Source of the DNA: Amygdalobacter nucleatus
GTDB lineage: Bacteria > Bacillota > Clostridia > Saccharofermentanales > Fastidiosipilaceae
Assembly (NCBI RefSeq): GCF_029167365.1
Contig: NZ_JARFNM010000001.1
Location: forward strand, 62,001-126,000
Direction of reading: 5' to 3'
Length of the DNA: 64,000 nucleotides
The notes below the pieces were generated by a model. The model did no database searches and had not been told where the DNA came from. It saw only the letters and a list, made by a program, of their open reading frames with translations. Positions 43,633 to 52,984 of the stretch are shown piece by piece; positions within the stretch are counted from its first letter, which is position 1, and each line of letters opens with the position of its first letter. A program made the translations under genes and the position numbers.

Positions 43633-43673
43633 GTTCATAAATTTATCTAGGCAATAGATAAAAATTTCCAATA

Positions 43674-45746
43674 TTATTCGGCATCTTTCGTCTGCCGTTT
43701 GCTAATCACCTTATCAGCATATTCTTTTGGCATCTGCTCATAGCGTAAGAAGTCGATTGTGTACCAGCCACGGCCCTGCGTCATTGAACGTAAGTCAGTA
43801 GCATAACGAGCCATCTCGCTAGTTGGTACTTCACACGAAATCACGCTAAACTCGCCCTTGTGTTCAATACCAACGATGCGGCCACGGCGCTTATTAATAT
43901 CGCCCATGACATCACCCATGTTGTTCTCAGGCACATGCACTTCAACTTGTGAGATAGGTTCCATCAAAACTGGTGAAGCTTTCTCTAAACCAGCTTTGTA
44001 AGCTAATGAAGCGGCAATCTTAAATGCCATTTCAGATGAGTCAACTTCGTGGTAAGAACCATCAACCAAAGTAGCCTTCAAATTAACTACTGGATAGCCC
44101 GCTAAAATACCACTCTGGCAAGCTTCTCTTAAGCCTTTCTCAACAGCTGGGAAGTAATTCTTTGGCACAGCTCCACCGAAGACTTTCTCTTCAAAGACTA
44201 ATTCTTCTTGCTCTGGATTTGGTTCAAATTCGATCCAAACATCACCGAACTGACCATGACCACCTGATTGTTTCTTGTGGCGGCCTTGAGCTTTAACTTT
44301 CTTACGAATTGTCTCACGATAAGGCACTTCTGGCTCTTCCAAGCGAGCAGACACTTTGTACTTGTTCTTCAGCTTGGAGACCAAGACATCTAACTGCATC
44401 TCGCCCAAACCAGAAATTATCATCTGTTTGGTCTCTTTATTCGTATGATATGTAAAGGTTGGATCTTCTTCTCTCAGTTTAGCCAAGCCTTGTGCAATCT
44501 TCTCTTCTTCGCCCTGTTTCTCTGGGAAAATAGCCATACTCAAGCAAGGGACTGGCAAAACGATGGATGGCAAGCTAAGTGGCTGGCTCTTGTCTGACAA
44601 CGTGTCACCTGTCTGTGTTTCGGTCAATTTGGTCAAAGCGCCAATGTCACCAGCTGAAACTTCTTGTGTTTCATATTGCTTCTTACCAACTATGAATGAC
44701 AAGTTCGCAATTCTCTCTTCTTTCTCGCGGTTAGCGTTGTAAACAGTTGAACCATTCTTCAATTTACCACTGTATACACGGAACAATGAAATCTTACCGA
44801 CAAATGGGTCAGCGATGGTCTTAAAGACTAAAGCAGCCAAAGGGCCGTTCGGATCTGACGTCAATTCAACATTCGTGCCATCTGGCGTCAAAGCTTGCAC
44901 AACTTTGTGTGTAGCATTTGGGAAGTAGTCAAGTAAGAGGTCTAATACAGACTTGACGGCCAAATTCAGAGTCGATGAGCAAACGAGAATTGGCAACAAG
45001 TGACGATGCAAAATGCGCTCCTGCAAGCCGGCTTTGAACTCTTCTTCTGTAAACTCATCACCGTTGAAGAATTTCTCCATAAATTCATCAGAACTCTCAG
45101 CAGCTTGTTCAACTAATTCACCGTGATATTGCTCCAACATATCTACTAAGTCAGCTGGTACATCACAAGTTGTTAAGTCGCCGTTCTTGGCGAAACGATA
45201 AGCTGTCTTGGTTAAAACATTGACAAAGCCGACAAACTTGCGATTCTCGCGAATTGGTAACATGAACGGCACAATATTGCGTCCGTACTGGTTCTTCAAA
45301 TCGAGTATGCAACGTGAGAAATCAGCATTCTCATCGTCCATGCCATTGACTAAGAAGCCATATGGGATGCCTGGGCGTTGCAGATAGCGAACAGATTTCT
45401 CTACGCCAACTTCAATACCGCTCTTGGCACTAACCAAAATCAAAGCTGAACCAGCTACGCGCAAAGCTTGTTGCACTTCACCCATAAAGTCGAAATCACC
45501 TGGCGTATCGATAAAGCTTAAAACGGCATTGCGCCACTCACAAGAAGCAACGGAGGTATTAATCGTTATATGGCGACGCATCTCTTCAGCGTCAAAGTCC
45601 ATAACCAAGTTACCTTCATTAGATTTGCCCATGCGGTCAATATTGCCACAGTTAAAAAGCACAGCTTCAATAAAGCTGCTCTTACCGCTACCGCTATGTC
45701 CTAATAGAGCTATATTACGCACTCTGTCTGCTGTATACTTTTGCAT
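43674..45746 (-). CDS. Elongation-factor-G-like GTPase (EF-G2 type paralogue)
   Basis: The 690-residue protein has the five-domain plan of EF-G. The G1 loop reads GHSGSGKSS (EF-G has AHVDAGKTT). G2 is near ITINTS, G3 reads DTPGDFDFMGE near residue 80, where EF-G has DTPGH, and G4 reads NGMDDE instead of NKMD. Domain IV has the GHGQFGDVWIE and SGILAGYPVVNLKATLVDGSYHEVDSSEMAFK segments, and domain V ends RGWYTIDFLRYEQMP. These features mark the EF-G-like family of Bacillota/Actinobacteria, not the main FusA. The catalytic His in G3 is Asp84. It may act in recycling, stress or ribosome quality control rather than bulk elongation. AAGGAGG precedes ATG 45746. Confidence 0.85.
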   Translation of the reverse strand: MQKYTADRVRNIALLGHSGSGKSSFIEAVLFNCGNIDRMGKSNEGNLVMDFDAEEMRRHITINTSVASCEWRNAVLSFIDTPGDFDFMGEVQQALRVAGSALILVSAKSGIEVGVEKSVRYLQRPGIPYGFLVNGMDDENADFSRCILDLKNQYGRNIVPFMLPIRENRKFVGFVNVLTKTAYRFAKNGDLTTCDVPADLVDMLEQYHGELVEQAAESSDEFMEKFFNGDEFTEEEFKAGLQERILHRHLLPILVCSSTLNLAVKSVLDLLLDYFPNATHKVVQALTPDGTNVELTSDPNGPLAALVFKTIADPFVGKISLFRVYSGKLKNGSTVYNANREKEERIANLSFIVGKKQYETQEVSAGDIGALTKLTETQTGDTLSDKSQPLSLPSIVLPVPCLSMAIFPEKQGEEEKIAQGLAKLREEDPTFTYHTNKETKQMIISGLGEMQLDVLVSKLKNKYKVSARLEEPEVPYRETIRKKVKAQGRHKKQSGGHGQFGDVWIEFEPNPEQEELVFEEKVFGGAVPKNYFPAVEKGLREACQSGILAGYPVVNLKATLVDGSYHEVDSSEMAFKIAASLAYKAGLEKASPVLMEPISQVEVHVPENNMGDVMGDINKRRGRIVGIEHKGEFSVISCEVPTSEMARYATDLRSMTQGRGWYTIDFLRYEQMPKEYADKVISKRQTKDAE

Positions 45747-45884
45747 TTGTCATAACCTCCTTGAATCACTCCAAATCTACATTCAATTATAATGCAGTCT
45801 ATTTTGTTAAACTAGGGGTAATGGCTCTAATTTTTTTACGATGTTTTTGTACAAATTGCACAATAAATATTGCATTTTAGTCGC

Positions 45885-46757
45885 TTAGCGAACTTCAAGC
45901 GGTGCAAATGAAAGTGCATCAGCCGAGACCAAACTATACTTAATATTTGCTTTTTCGCCCGTAAAAGCTTCCTTGATACCTAAGCCGTGTAGGTGTCCGT
46001 AAAGCACATGAACCTGCTTAAATATTGCGGCTAATTCTTGATAAAATTGCGTATATTTGCTTGTCTGATAGGTTTTTAGAAGTGGAGGATAGTGGCTCAA
46101 GCCAATTAGTTCAAGCTCACTAGGTACAAGTTTAAGCATTTCCAACAGTAATAGGCCCTGTTCATAGCTATAAGTTAAGCGCTGAAATTCTCTATAAGCC
46201 AGTTCTGCATCATGTTGATCGTTAAATTCAGGCTTCAACAAATAGCCCTTGCACCCAATGAGCAAATAAAATTTGTGCTTGTTTAATTTGGCTCGCTCAA
46301 CTTCCTTAATCGCAGCTGCTTGTTCAGCCAAATTGGCTCTAAGTAAGGTGTCTGAAGCGTAAATCAGCGGATATTTATCTGATATTTGCCTATCTGCGTC
46401 TGCTCTAGCTTGACTGATTAGATAGGCGTTATTCTGCATAAAATATAAGCTTGACCAATTTTCAGCTTGAGCTAAATTGCGCATTTTGTTCAGAGTTGAC
46501 CACCAATAATCATGATTACCTCTAAGCAAAATTTTCGAACCTGGTATGGCAGCCAAAAAAGCTAAATCTTGTTTGGCTTGTTCTAGTTTGCTTGCCCAAG
46601 ACAAGTCGCCCGGTAATAGTAAAATATCGTCATCCTGCATTTTATCGAGGCAATTTTGCCTGATTTTGTCTGGGTGCTTATGCCAAATTGAGCCAAATTT
46701 GTCCATCGGCTTATTGCTGTTGAAGCTTAAATGTGTGTCACTTAAAGCAAAAATCAA
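45885..46757 (-). CDS. Calcineurin-like metallophosphoesterase
   Basis: The 290-residue protein has the metal motifs of the superfamily: ALSDTHLS, LPGDLSWA, LRGNHDYWW, then HYPPL and LYGHLHGLG. It is a predicted phosphohydrolase of the YkuE/'putative phosphohydrolase' kind. The start is TTG, seven bases after AGAGGA. It sits before the uvrC gene on the same strand in reading order (uvrC ends 49 bp upstream), so both may be co-transcribed. Substrate unknown. Confidence 0.88.
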   Translation of the reverse strand: MIFALSDTHLSFNSNKPMDKFGSIWHKHPDKIRQNCLDKMQDDDILLLPGDLSWASKLEQAKQDLAFLAAIPGSKILLRGNHDYWWSTLNKMRNLAQAENWSSLYFMQNNAYLISQARADADRQISDKYPLIYASDTLLRANLAEQAAAIKEVERAKLNKHKFYLLIGCKGYLLKPEFNDQHDAELAYREFQRLTYSYEQGLLLLEMLKLVPSELELIGLSHYPPLLKTYQTSKYTQFYQELAAIFKQVHVLYGHLHGLGIKEAFTGEKANIKYSLVSADALSFAPLEVR

Positions 46758-46806
46758 AGTTTAATCCTCTTTTCAGCTATGTTTGGTCCTTTTGGCTAGC
46801 CTAAAT

Positions 46807-48954
46807 TCACTGGCGCAAGCGATAGTATTCGTAAATTTGTTCGGCATTATTGTGGCTGATACCTTTAACTTGTTCTAATTCAGCTACACTTGCTAGCTTA
46901 ACAGCTTCCGTCGACTTAAAATGCTTGAGCAAAAGCTGACATTTCTTCGGTCCAATGCCTGGTATGTCCTGTAACTCATAATGCAAAATCCGCTTCTTCT
47001 GCAATTTGCGATAGTAGTCGTTAGCTAAGCGATGCACCTCATCTTGCACTTTAGTGAGTAAACGCAACAAATTCACCGCCTCCTCGGTACTCTGCTTAGT
47101 TCCATTCTGGCTCGTTAGGAAAATGTCCGTCCCTTTTCTCTCCACGTTCAAAGCAGGCATCAATTCTAATTGCTCACCTTCTGCTGTCAGTAAAGCTCTA
47201 GTTTCATGCTTATCATTTTTGACCATACCTGCAATTTTGAGTCGCTTGCTGATTGACTGCCTCGACCAATTAAAGTTTTGCTCCAAAGCCTTTAATACCG
47301 CTTGCTGATGTCCACGCCCACCATCTAACAAAATTAAATCTGGTTCGCTCTCCAAATTATCAGCTTTTTTGAGAAGCTCCATCGCTCCTGGCTTGGCAAG
47401 CGAATTTACTGCCTCTAAAGTGGCTAAATGTTTCAAACGCCTGACAAGCACGGTTGACATAGCCAAATAGTCATCTTGCTGGTTTTGGTTGGGTAATTTG
47501 AACAGCAGGCTATTTTTGGGTGTATAAACGCCATCAATAAAGCAGACCATCGCTGCACAGAGATCATCATTTCCCAAGTTTGCCACATCGTAAGCTTCGA
47601 TGCGATGCGGGATAGTTTTCAGATTATTTAACTTTTGCAAGCTCAACAGCGCTGTCTCTCGGTTGCTAATTTTGCTACCAAGCATCAAGAGCTTCTTACT
47701 TAAAGCCTCTCTAGCATTATTCAGAGCTAGCTTGCCCCATTCATAGCGTTCACCGCGCTTAGCTTGCTCAAAGTTACACTTTTGGCCAGTGATAGCTATG
47801 AAGTCACGTTTTAGCTGTGCTAAAATGCTTTCATTCAGGGAATTTGCGAGCAATATGTTAGGTGGTTTGTTGTCAATTTCGGCATAGTGTTGGCTAAAAA
47901 ACAGCTCTAACAGGGCCGTGACAGACTGTTCATCTTCCGTCAAGCTAGCTAAGCTACCAGTGCTTTTATTAGGTAGCAGCGCCACTTCTTTAGAAATTGC
48001 TTTATCAGTTTGCATATTTGAACTTGCGTCTACATCAGGTAATTTCTCATCACTCCCGAACAAGCTGTAACTTAAATCTTCGACTGAAATAAAGAAATTG
48101 CTAGCGCCTGTGATTTTACCCTGGCGAATCTCCAGCTTCTGAATACAATAAAGCAAATTTTGCTGACAAATAGCTAAAACATCCAAATCGATTGCTTGCT
48201 GACTGACAATGCGCTGCGTTGCGTGTAAGGCTTTCAGAGCAAAGAGCCTGTCTCTAAAAAAAGCAGCCTGTTCAAACTTGCCTTGTGAAGCAGCCTCATT
48301 CATAGCCTCCGTTAAATAGCTTAATACACCCTGTGTATCGCCATTCAGATACTTACAGACACGTTCGATGACTTTAAGATAATCATCCCTTGTCGCTACT
48401 TTGCAGCAAGTGCCAATGCACTTACCAATCTGATAATTCAAGCAAGGTACAAAGCGTTTCAACTTAGAAGGATCGCAGCTTGCAAGCGGGAAAATCTGTT
48501 CCAAGCTCCTTAACGCCATCTGCAATTGACTGTTCAGATAAGGCCCGTAGTATTTAGCTCCAAAGGCCCGATCACTTCCGACACGATAGGCCTTCGTCAC
48601 CCTAGGCCAGCTTTCATTCAAAGAAACTTTGATATATGGATAGTCGTGATCATCCTTCAAAAGAATGTTGTAGAACGGTTGATGGCGCTTAATTAAATTC
48701 GATTCAAGAATTAAAGCTTCCTGCTCATTTTGGCAAATAATGTACTGAAAGTCATAAATTTTGGCTATCATCATGGCTACTTTCAGGCTAGGTTGCGACC
48801 TATTATCGCCAAAGTAACACTGCAAGCGATTTTTCAACTTAATTGCCTTGCCAACATAAATCACGCTCCCCTTGGCATCGTACATGATGTAGACACCTGG
48901 GTTTTTGGGCACCAGTTTTAATTTTTGCTGCAGATATGCTTTACGTTTCGTCAT
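46807..48954 (-). CDS. uvrC: UvrABC system protein C (excision nuclease subunit)
   Basis: The 715-residue protein begins with the GIY-YIG domain (NPGVYIMYDAKGSVIYVGKA), has a UvrB-binding UVR motif near 210-240, the RNase-H-like domain with RIEAYDVANLGND and DLILLDGGRGHQQAV, and C-terminal HhH motifs (LQDIPGIGPKKCQLLLKHF). It makes both incisions in nucleotide excision repair. A stretch of about 60 residues between domains is low in similarity (LPNKSTGSLASLTED). No strong ribosome site is visible before the ATG; the HPr-like gene lies 119 bp upstream. Confidence 0.95.
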   Translation of the reverse strand: MTKRKAYLQQKLKLVPKNPGVYIMYDAKGSVIYVGKAIKLKNRLQCYFGDNRSQPSLKVAMMIAKIYDFQYIICQNEQEALILESNLIKRHQPFYNILLKDDHDYPYIKVSLNESWPRVTKAYRVGSDRAFGAKYYGPYLNSQLQMALRSLEQIFPLASCDPSKLKRFVPCLNYQIGKCIGTCCKVATRDDYLKVIERVCKYLNGDTQGVLSYLTEAMNEAASQGKFEQAAFFRDRLFALKALHATQRIVSQQAIDLDVLAICQQNLLYCIQKLEIRQGKITGASNFFISVEDLSYSLFGSDEKLPDVDASSNMQTDKAISKEVALLPNKSTGSLASLTEDEQSVTALLELFFSQHYAEIDNKPPNILLANSLNESILAQLKRDFIAITGQKCNFEQAKRGERYEWGKLALNNAREALSKKLLMLGSKISNRETALLSLQKLNNLKTIPHRIEAYDVANLGNDDLCAAMVCFIDGVYTPKNSLLFKLPNQNQQDDYLAMSTVLVRRLKHLATLEAVNSLAKPGAMELLKKADNLESEPDLILLDGGRGHQQAVLKALEQNFNWSRQSISKRLKIAGMVKNDKHETRALLTAEGEQLELMPALNVERKGTDIFLTSQNGTKQSTEEAVNLLRLLTKVQDEVHRLANDYYRKLQKKRILHYELQDIPGIGPKKCQLLLKHFKSTEAVKLASVAELEQVKGISHNNAEQIYEYYRLRQ

Positions 48955-48984
48955 TTATTGCTACCGTTCATTGCTAAAATATGG

Positions 48985-49035
48985 AAAAAGGAGCACGGCG
49001 ACCTAAGCACACAATTGTACTTCAATCACGGCTCC
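48985..49035 (-). terminator. Possible terminator after the HPr-like gene
   Basis: On the minus strand GGAGC and GCTCC, with further GCCGTG-type pairs, enclose a long loop and are followed by CTTTTTCC. The stem is short relative to the loop. Confidence 0.45.
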
Positions 49036-49073
49036 CTTTAATTATCAGTTTTAAGCAGAAATCAGATCAAGTC

Positions 49074-49325
49074 CTACTTTGATAAATAGCCAACTAAATC
49101 CTCAATTGCTTCATTCTCATCAGCTCCATCACATGTAATTGTGATTTCACAATCGTCTTGCATGCCTAATGACATCATGCCCAACAAGGACTTGCAATTT
49201 GCCTTGCGGCCATTGGTTTCCAAACTGATATGTGATTGATAACCACTGGCTTTTTGAATCAAATTTGCAACTAATTTCATTTGCTCATTAGCATGACAAT
49301 GAAACTTCACTACCTTCTGTACCAT
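49074..49325 (-). CDS. HPr paralogue of Crh type (Gln at position 15, Ser46 kept)
   Basis: The 83-residue protein aligns with HPr of Bacillus without gaps up to residue 50. At position 15, where HPr has the phosphorylated His, it has Gln (HANEQMKL). Arg17 and Pro18 of the HARP motif are also absent. The regulatory Ser46 region is intact (NCKSLLGMMSLGM), as is the end GADENEAIEDLVGYL. This is the same set of changes seen in Crh of Bacillus, which cannot carry PTS phosphate but is phosphorylated on Ser46 by HPr kinase and helps CcpA in carbon catabolite repression. Function here is inferred. GGAGG precedes ATG 49325. It lies 54 bp after rpoC on the same strand, an unusual place for an HPr-type gene. 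Confidence 0.8.
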   Translation of the reverse strand: MVQKVVKFHCHANEQMKLVANLIQKASGYQSHISLETNGRKANCKSLLGMMSLGMQDDCEITITCDGADENEAIEDLVGYLSK

Positions 49326-49379
49326 ACAGTTCCTCCACGTTCACAATAATAACTAGGCATAATTAGCATGTCAATGTAA

Positions 49380-52300
49380 CTACACTAATTTGGCTTCGTG
49401 TTCTTTTACAGTTTCCAACGTAGACTCAAGAATTTCACGGTTATCCTCGACCACTGGCACTGGCACTAACTTGCGATAACGTTTCAAGCCTGTACCAGCT
49501 GGGATCAATGTACCAATAATCGTGTTTTCCTTCAAGCCACGCAATGTATCGCTCTTGCCTTTGCATGCAGCATCGGTTAAGACACGGGTTGTCTCTTGGA
49601 ATGATGCAGCTGACAACCAACTCTCTGTTGCCAAAGAAGCCTTCGTAATACCGAGCAACTCACGTGTGCCCTTAGCTGGAGTCTTGCCTGCAGCAACAGC
49701 CTTTTCGTTAGCTTCTTCAAAGTCCATAATGTCGACCAAGTTACCTGTTGGCAAGTCTGTCTCGCCTGGATCATCGACGCAAACCATACGCATCATCTGA
49801 CGAGCAATGATTTCAACGTGTTTATCGTTAATCTCAACACCGTTGTTCTCATAAACTTTGATAACTTCAGCGATGATATAGCGTTGTACAGCCTGAATAC
49901 CACCAACTTTGAGAATATCATGTGGATTAATTGAACCTTTAGTGATCAAATCACCTGGTTTAACATGGCTACCATCTTGAACATACAAGGAAGCTGCGTA
50001 AGGAACAGAGTAAATCATTTCTTCGCCACTCTCGGAATGAATGGTAATCTCACGTTTACGCTTGTTAGCTGAATCTTGGATAGAAACAACACCCTCCATC
50101 TCGCACATGATAGCTTGGCCCTTAGGTTTACGAGCTTCGAACAATTCCTCAACACGTGGCAAACCTTGTGTAATATCATCACCTGAGTTAGCGATACCAC
50201 CAGTATGGAATGTACGCATCGTCAACTGAGTACCAGGTTCACCGATAGCTTGTGCAGCCACGATACCGACAGCCTCACCGATAGAAACTACGGAAGCGAC
50301 AGCCAAATCTAAGCCATAGCAACGAGCGCAAATACCATGTCTTGCATGACAGGTCAAAATTGTTCTGATAAAGCAGGACTTAACGCCCGCATTCTCAATT
50401 GTTTCAGCCAATTCTGGGCCGACTAAAGTGTTAGCGAAAGCAAGCACTTCGCCAGTCTTTGGATCTAAGACATCCTTACCTAAGTAACGACCACTCAAGC
50501 GATCCTTCAAAGGCTTCAAGATACGTTTAGCTTCTGTATCTGTACCAGCTGTAATTGCACTAACTTCAAAGCAATCTGTCGTACCGCAATCTTCTTCTGT
50601 GACAGCAACATCTTGGGAAACATCGACCAAACGACGAGTCAAGTAACCAGAGTCAGCTGTCTTCAAAGCCGTATCAGACAAAGCTTTACGCGCACCGTGG
50701 GATGAAATGAAGAACTCCAATACGTTCATACCTTCACGCAGGTTAGACTTGATTGGGATTTCAATCGTACGACCTGACGTATCAGCCATGTTACCACGCA
50801 TACCAGCCAACTGTTTGATCTGGGAAATAGAACCACGCGCACCAGACTTACTCATCATGTTGATTGGGTTGTACTCATCCAAGTTTTCTTCCAAAGCATG
50901 GGTAATTGTATCGGTTGTTTCACGCCAGACTTTAATCGTTGCATTACGACGTCCTTCTTCATTCAGCAAGCCACGACGATATTGCTTAGCGATGAACTCA
51001 ACCTTCTTCTCAGCTTCAGCCAAGTACTTCTGCTTAACCTCAGGAACATCCATATCGAAGATACCGATTGAAATACCAGCTGTGGTTGAATTCTTGTAAC
51101 CTAAAGCCTTGATCTTATCCAAAGTCTTACTTGCAATTGACAAACCGTTCTTACGGATACAACGGTCAATGATTTGCTTCAATTTGCCCTTGTCAACTAA
51201 GAAATCACATTCAGGTACGCAATAATTCTCTGGCTTGCTACGATCCACAAAGCCTAAGTTCTGTGGAATGATGGAGTTGAAAATCAAGCGGCCATAAGTT
51301 GTTTCGACAAGTTGTGTATGTTTTTGGTGATTTACTTCGCAAGTCAAGCGCACCTTTATCTTGCAATGCAAGCCCAAATCATTGTTAAAGTTGGCCATTT
51401 CAGCTTCTTCAATTGAGCTATAAACATTGCCCTCACCTGTCTCGCCTGGCTTCAACATTGTTAAGTAATAGCAGCCCAAAATCATATCCTGAGATGGAAC
51501 TGTAACAGGCTTACCATCTTGTGGTTTCAACAAGTTGTTAGCAGCCAACATCAAGAAACGAGCTTCAGCTTGTGCTTCTGGTGTTAATGGCAAGTGTACA
51601 GCCATCTGGTCGCCATCGAAGTCGGCATTGAACGGTGTACAACTCAATGGATGCAACTTAATTGCACGGCCTTCAACCAAAACAGGCTCATAAGCTTGAA
51701 TACCCAAGCGGTGCAATGTAGGGGCGCGGTTCAAGAGAACAGGATGGTCTTGAATGACCTCTTCCAAAATGTTCCAAATTTCATCGTTAGCACGCTCAAT
51801 CAAACGTTTAGCAGCCTTGATATTCAAAGCTAAGCCGCGCTTAACCAACTCACGCATAACAAATGGCTTAAACAATTCGATAGCCATCTCTTTTGGCAAA
51901 CCGCATTGATTCATCTTTAATTCAGGACCAACAACGATTACGGAACGACCGGAATAGTCAACACGTTTACCTAAGAGGTTCTGACGGAAACGACCTTGCT
52001 TACCTTTCAAGACATCAGACAAGCTCTTCAAAGGACGATTACCAGCACCTGTAACAGCTCTACCACGACGACCATTATCGATCAAAGCATCGACAGCTTC
52101 TTGCAACATACGCTTTTCATTGCGCACGATAATTTGTGGAGCGCCCAAACTGAGCAACTTCTTCAAACGGTTGTTACGGTTGATTACACGACGATACAAA
52201 TCATTCAAATCAGATGTGGCAAAACGACCACCATCCAACTGAACCATTGGTCTTAAATCTGGTGGCAAAACAGGCAAGACGTCCAACACCATCCATTCAG

Positions 52301-52970
52301 GACGATTGTGTGAGTCTAAGAAAGCCTCGACAACTTGCATACGCTTTATCAATTTAACACGCTTCTGACCAGTTGCATCCTTGAATTGTTCTTTCAATTC
52401 AGCAGCCAACTTGCGCACATCAATCTCTTGCAAGAGTTTCTTAATTGTTTCAGCACCCATACCTGCTTTGAAAGCATTACGACCATATGTTTTAAAAGCT
52501 TCGTTGTACTCGCTATCGGTCAAAATCTGCTTATAAGCTAAGTCTGTTTCACCTGGATCTGTTACGATGTAGGAAGCGAAATAAAGCACACGCTCCAAAT
52601 TACGTGGGGTAATATCCAAAATCAAGCCCATACGGGAAGGAATACCACGGAAATACCAAATGTGCGAAACAGGTGTTGCGAGCTTGATATGGCCCATACG
52701 CTCACGTCTGACTTTACTTGATGTAACTTCAACGCCACAACGATCGCAAACAATACCACGATAACGTACTTTCTTATATTTACCACAGTGACATTCATTA
52801 TCCTTGGCCGGTCCGAAAATACGCTCACAGAACAAACCGTCGCGCTCTGGTTTTAATGTGCGGTAGTTAATAGTTTCCGGCTTCGTCACCTCGCCACACG
52901 ACCACTCCAGAATACGTTCTGGTGAGGCCAAATGAATGGAAATAGATTCAAAAATCTGATCTGTAGCCAT
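49380..52970 (-). CDS. rpoC: DNA-directed RNA polymerase subunit beta'
   Basis: The 1196-residue subunit is complete and of normal length. The zinc-binding N-terminus reads CHCGKYKK and CDRCGVEV. The catalytic metal loop [12 protein letters not shown] is intact, followed by the bridge-helix region and the second Zn site ([13 protein letters not shown]). The trigger-loop region [24 protein letters not shown] is also present. The gene follows rpoB by 14 bp. Its ribosome site is GGAAGGGAG before ATG 52970. Confidence 0.98.
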   Translation of the reverse strand: MATDQIFESISIHLASPERILEWSCGEVTKPETINYRTLKPERDGLFCERIFGPAKDNECHCGKYKKVRYRGIVCDRCGVEVTSSKVRRERMGHIKLATPVSHIWYFRGIPSRMGLILDITPRNLERVLYFASYIVTDPGETDLAYKQILTDSEYNEAFKTYGRNAFKAGMGAETIKKLLQEIDVRKLAAELKEQFKDATGQKRVKLIKRMQVVEAFLDSHNRPEWMVLDVLPVLPPDLRPMVQLDGGRFATSDLNDLYRRVINRNNRLKKLLSLGAPQIIVRNEKRMLQEAVDALIDNGRRGRAVTGAGNRPLKSLSDVLKGKQGRFRQNLLGKRVDYSGRSVIVVGPELKMNQCGLPKEMAIELFKPFVMRELVKRGLALNIKAAKRLIERANDEIWNILEEVIQDHPVLLNRAPTLHRLGIQAYEPVLVEGRAIKLHPLSCTPFNADFDGDQMAVHLPLTPEAQAEARFLMLAANNLLKPQDGKPVTVPSQDMILGCYYLTMLKPGETGEGNVYSSIEEAEMANFNNDLGLHCKIKVRLTCEVNHQKHTQLVETTYGRLIFNSIIPQNLGFVDRSKPENYCVPECDFLVDKGKLKQIIDRCIRKNGLSIASKTLDKIKALGYKNSTTAGISIGIFDMDVPEVKQKYLAEAEKKVEFIAKQYRRGLLNEEGRRNATIKVWRETTDTITHALEENLDEYNPINMMSKSGARGSISQIKQLAGMRGNMADTSGRTIEIPIKSNLREGMNVLEFFISSHGARKALSDTALKTADSGYLTRRLVDVSQDVAVTEEDCGTTDCFEVSAITAGTDTEAKRILKPLKDRLSGRYLGKDVLDPKTGEVLAFANTLVGPELAETIENAGVKSCFIRTILTCHARHGICARCYGLDLAVASVVSIGEAVGIVAAQAIGEPGTQLTMRTFHTGGIANSGDDITQGLPRVEELFEARKPKGQAIMCEMEGVVSIQDSANKRKREITIHSESGEEMIYSVPYAASLYVQDGSHVKPGDLITKGSINPHDILKVGGIQAVQRYIIAEVIKVYENNGVEINDKHVEIIARQMMRMVCVDDPGETDLPTGNLVDIMDFEEANEKAVAAGKTPAKGTRELLGITKASLATESWLSAASFQETTRVLTDAACKGKSDTLRGLKENTIIGTLIPAGTGLKRYRKLVPVPVVEDNREILESTLETVKEHEAKLV

Positions 52971-52984
52971 AGCTTACTCCCTTC

